NCBI RefSeq assembly: GCF_028583425.1
Contig: NC_072797.1
Coordinates: 23,594,001-23,658,000, forward strand
Direction: 5' to 3'
DNA: 64,000 bases
Source of the DNA: Eublepharis macularius
Taxonomy: Eukaryota > Chordata > Lepidosauria > Squamata > Eublepharidae
Each line of letters begins with the position of its first letter. Within the stretch, counting starts at the first letter, position 1. Below the pieces are notes generated by a model, which did no database searches, was not told the DNA's origin, and was given only the letters and a program-made list of their open reading frames with translations. This document shows positions 60,331-64,000 of the stretch, in pieces. A program made the position numbers and the translations under genes.

Positions 60331-60656
60331 TAGAGGGGAGCATGAACTGGGAAATGTAGTTTCACAAACTACAAACCAGCATGAAATTGTCCAGTTTGTG
60401 AACCGGTTCATTTGGTTCATGAATATGTCACTTCTGGGGCAGCAGAAGGTCTGCCCCCCCCCCCATTGCCTAGGAAACTGATTGACTGGTGCCAGGCTGT
60501 CTGCAGTGACGAACCGAAAAACACACCAAACGAACCGGCCTAAAAATCATCACAGTTCATCAGAAATGCCCTCTGACAAACCGCCGGTTTGCAAACCAAA
60601 AAACGGCCCAGTTTGTGATGAAATTTGGTTTGTATTTCAGTTCGTGCCCACCTCTA
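60331..60656. mobile_element. hAT-like MITE, same family as 51920, perfect 8-base duplication
   Basis: 326 bases starting TAGAGGGGAGCATGAAC and ending GTTCGTGCCCACCTCTA. The core contains CCCATTGCCTAGGAAACTGA, the reverse complement of the core at 51920. GTCTTCAT flanks it at 60323-60330 and 60657-60664. Confidence 0.9.
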
Positions 60657-60669
60657 GTCTTCATCTATC

Positions 60670-62380
60670 CCAAAATATGCACACATTGAGCTGCCCTCTC
60701 CCTTAAAGCGAATGAAGCCCTGCAAACGTGTGGTCCACATGTGCATTGGAACACTTGCATTATAAAGATCACATAAGTATCTAAAATTTTATGGTGCGAA
60801 AGCTGGGACGGTGTGGAGAGATAATGGGCAGTATCCTACCATCTATGTAGAGAAAACACCACATTCCCCTCCATTGCTGCAGCTCCCTCTGACCCCCAGG
60901 CAAGGGAAGGAGGACCATGGGGTTGCAGAAACTGCACAGAGGAATGGCAGGCTGGAGCAAAGGGGTCAAGGGGATGAAATTGCCTCCTCCGCTGAGCAGA
61001 GCTGCATGTACAGAATAGGAAAGATGAGCAAGTTCAGCTCCTTTGCCCCTCCTCACTTAAGCTGCCCCCCCAATCCCCACAGCTGTTCCTCCACGCAGGT
61101 CCCAAGACCCTGTGAATGATGCCTCCAGGGGTCAGAAAAAACTGCAGCTATAGAGAGGTGTGCTGGAGAAATGCACCTTCTGCACCAAGTTATATTAAAA
61201 AAAAGAAAAGAAAGGAAACTGTTAGTCTGCTGGAGCTTTTATTTTGTGTGTAAAACAAATAAAACATTTTTTCTAAGCCTTTCTGAGTTAGGAACTGGAA
61301 ATCCTTAACATCCCAATAACAAATAAAATTAGATGTAATAGCAACAACTATCTCCCAAGGATATAAGTTGTAAAGCATTTTGCCATTACATAATTTGTTA
61401 AAGAAGTTGAATTTTTACTTGGTGAAACAGCTTTTAGGCAGTGCAGAATAAGATGTTTTCTATTCCAGACTTTCTAGTTTTCTCGTTTCTCTACTAATCA
61501 TGTGTTTAGTAGTTATACCATTTACCAAATATGGGTTCAGCAATTCCATGTTGAAATTGCTGTCCTGATCAAGTGACTGAAACTCATGTCAGCAGCGGTA
61601 TAAATGGATGTCTAATTATGTTCCCAAAGATACTAAATTGCCTTACTTAATAAGAAAAGTATTTGGAACTATTCACTGCTAGCAGCAAGTGTCTCTTGTG
61701 TATTCACATACACTTTAAAGTTCAAAATTGGGACTCAAGGTGCAGTAAATGTAATACTGTAGTGGAGCTTTTATAGATTAACAAGAATCATTTGTCAGTT
61801 TGACAGAGCTAGTTTTCATACTAATTGGAGTGAAACCTCTCTGAAAGTTTCTCTTTTAGCTGCGTTCTACAGAAGGATTTGTATCTGCACAGTTGGAAGC
61901 AAGCATATACAGAAGTTCTCTGGCTTTTAAGTGACAGTTTGACAACCAAATTAATGTTTTTTGTAAAAACCAAACATACACACCCCTCCCAAATGAGATG
62001 GTAGAAATGGAAGATGTTTCCATTTGCACAAGGGGGTGGTGTTTCCAGGTTCTATCTATTCCCATTCCCCACGCGAGATACAACCCCCTCCACCCCATCT
62101 CAGACCCCATTCCAGAGGGTTCCCTGAATTTCAGACTGGAAGTAACTGTAGTGCCAGTGGAGTTACTCTTACAGTTCAACACAATCTTTGTTGCCACTTA
62201 TAGTAAAGGTGTAGTTAATGGCAGAAAAGACCTTTATGGTTCCCGTTTGTAAAACCGTACCTGAACAAAGCTGTGTTCTCTGAGATTTCCTACAGGCAGT
62301 TCACATTGTGCATAGGCTGTGAACATGGTGAAGCTTGGAGGCATGATGCTGCCTTATCACAAAGAGAGTTTCAGGTGGGT
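60670..62380. other. WDR70 intron 9, unassigned part
   Basis: No WDR70 exon 10 could be found. The open frames are short. I see no repeat I can name with confidence. Confidence 0.4.
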
Positions 62381-62382
62381 AG

Positions 62383-62645
62383 CCAGTTTGGTGTAGTGGT
62401 TAAGAGCGTGGGACTCTAATCTGGAGAGCCGGGTTTGATTCCCCACTCCTCCACTTGAAGCCAGCTGGGTGACCTTGGGTCAGTCACAGCTCTCTGGAGC
62501 TCTTTCAGCCTCACCCACCTCACACAGGGTGTTTTGTTGTGCGGATAATAATGGCATACTTTGTAAACCGCTCTGAGTGGGCATTGAGTTGTCCTGAAAG
62601 GTGGTATATAAATCGAATCTTGTTATTGTTATTGTTATTATTAGC
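62383..62645 (+). mobile_element. Sauria-type SINE, full length
   Basis: AGCCAGTTTGGTGTAGTGGT, TAAGAGCGTGGGACTCTAAT, B box GGGTTTGATTCCCC, GTGACCTTGGGTCAGTCACA, TTTTGTTGTGCGGATAATAA, TAAACCGCTCTGAGTGGGCA, TATATAAATCGAATCTTG and a (TTATTG)n tail. Confidence 0.92.
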
Positions 62646-62840
62646 TGCATTGGTCTGCAGTAGAAGAGCAAGATTTGAGTCCATGAACACTGTAAAAGAG
62701 CCACAAGATTTCCTGAGTATAAGCTTCTGAGAGAGTCAAGCTCTGGTATCTGATGAAGGGAACTTTGACTCTCAGAAGCTTATACTTTGGAAGTCATGTG
62801 GGTCTGTTACGGTGCTAATGCACTTGAGTTTTGCTGTGGA
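62640..62840. repeat. Dispersed repeat family A, mirrored
   Basis: AGCTGCATTGGTCTGCAGTA, GAAGAGCAAGATTTGAGTCC, AAGCTTCTGAGAGAGTCAAG, GTATCTGATGAAGGGAACTT, TGACTCTCAGAAGCTTATAC, then TCATGTGGGTCTG. Confidence 0.65.
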
Positions 62841-63137
62841 TTACCACACTGAGCAATGCATCTTAGAACCATGCACATAATCCAAAGTACATGCAGAGCT
62901 CTTCTGCCTGAGAGATGCTGGACAGATTGTACAGGCAAGAGTATGCACATGTACATCCAGGTTTCATGGGATATTTATGTGGCAGGGTATGTGAGAGCTT
63001 GAAGCTTGCTCATGTGCCTCCTGCACACACAGCATACATGGTTGTGGAGAACTGGCCCTTAGTGATTTGGCTTGTTTACATTGTATCTTTAGAAATATAT
63101 GAATGGTTTCTTTTCATTGAAAAGAGTTATTGTACCA

Positions 63138-63334
63138 TAGTGGTTAAGTGGTTGGGCTGTGAATCAGCACTCTGCTAGTTTGAATCCCACTACTGCCATG
63201 AGCTCAGCAGGTGGCCTTGAGTAAGTTCTCAGCCCCAGCTCCCCAGCTGTATTGTGGGGATAGTAATAACACTGACTTTGTCCACTGCTCTGAATGGGCA
63301 CTAATCTGTCCAGAAGGGCAGAATATAAGCACAC

Positions 63335-63401
<67 letters not shown>

Positions 63402-63403
63402 AG
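63138..63403 (+). mobile_element. Sauria-type SINE with long (GTT)n tail
   Basis: ATAGTGGTTAAGTGGTTGGG, CTGTGAATCAGCACTCTGCT, TTTGAATCCCACTACTGCCA, GGGGATAGTAATAACACTGA, GCTCTGAATGGGCACTAATC, AATATAAGCACACTG, followed by about 22 uninterrupted GTT units (63335-63401). Confidence 0.88.
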
Positions 63404-64000
63404 ATAGTTGGCAGCCTGGCAATTATCATAGTTCTTAGAATATGGTCATTTGTGAGTAAATGGCTGTAATAAATCCTAGGTTTGAACCACTGCATTAAAT
63501 ATGGCTGCCTGTGGGATTTACCGATCCACTTGAAAGTCACAAATAGAAAAGACATCTCTTCCCAGCAGTTGCTTCTTCTCATAGGTGACTCTCTTACCTG
63601 CCCTATGGATATGTGTCTACAGTTGATGGCTTAACCTGATGTCATTTCATCTTTGAGCCAAGAGGAAAGGCAGGTATTAATGTTTTAATAGATAAATACT
63701 GTTACTAAATAAAAGTAGATGTGTTTAATTGCCACTGAAAATGTCTCCAGAGAACCCCATGCCTGCTTTGGTTCCCAATTTCTTCACCAGCACCCCATGA
63801 GTACGTATCCGCATTTCAGGATTGTGCAACTACCACGTTCTACCACCAAAGGAAAACAAATCAGCACTTCCACCCATTTCCTTAGTACTGGGTAGGGATG
63901 TAGTTTTGCCGGCCTGCATGGTTATACACCAACTTGCCCCACTCATACTTTAAGTATATTCAAACGGTCCTTGGTTTGGGAAGAATGAGAGAGTTGTTCT

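Noticed and set aside
63204..63422. Poly-Asn open frame
   Set aside because: Translation of the (GTT)n tail of a SINE.
58661..64000. WDR70 exon 10
   Set aside because: No stretch encoding the expected TVRTWE block with splice sites could be found, so the exon is probably beyond the right edge.
1..64000. CRISPR array, operon-like gene cluster or other prokaryotic system
   Set aside because: The sequence is plainly vertebrate: spliced genes, SINEs, LINEs and MITEs. The direct repeats present are microsatellites and transposon copies.

Overview
This is a stretch of vertebrate nuclear DNA. It has spliced genes with GT-AG introns, two CpG-rich promoters and a dense load of interspersed repeats. 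The repeat set (tRNA-derived SINEs of Sauria type, 5S rRNA-derived SINEs, CR1, RTE/BovB-like and L1 LINE pieces, a Penelope-like element, many palindromic hAT-type MITEs) points to a squamate reptile, probably a lizard and perhaps a gecko. That assignment comes from repeat recognition and was not searched.

Two protein-coding genes lie head to head, as NUP155 and WDR70 do on human 5p13.2. On the minus strand, positions 415-22670 hold the first 20 coding exons of NUP155, an inner-ring nuclear pore scaffold. They give about 732 residues in one continuous frame, roughly half of the usual ~1390, and the gene continues off the left edge. On the plus strand, positions 24344-58660 hold the first nine coding exons of WDR70, a nuclear WD40 protein. 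They give about 295 residues of roughly 650, and the gene continues off the right edge. Their start codons are about 1.67 kb apart. The gap has a strong CpG island on the NUP155 side with a CCAAT box and an ETS-like site, a smaller GC-rich promoter with ETS-like sites on the WDR70 side, and a pile of repeats between.

All 29 exons were placed by homology, by splice sites and by phase agreement from exon to exon. One NUP155 intron has a GC donor instead of GT.

Nearly everything else is intron filled with repeats. WDR70 intron 5 (28983-49666) is the most heterogeneous part. It holds an antisense open frame of 222 codons that I do not recognise, a decayed intronless coding sequence of unknown parentage split by a 5'-truncated L1 with a 12-bp target duplication, and a hAT-like MITE with a perfect 8-bp duplication. 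Other hAT-like MITEs with 8-bp duplications lie in introns 7 and 9.

I saw no rRNA gene, no free-standing tRNA gene, no CRISPR array, no prokaryotic operon and no clearly novel molecular system. The most interesting items are the unassigned open frame, the decayed coding sequence and the GC-AG intron.
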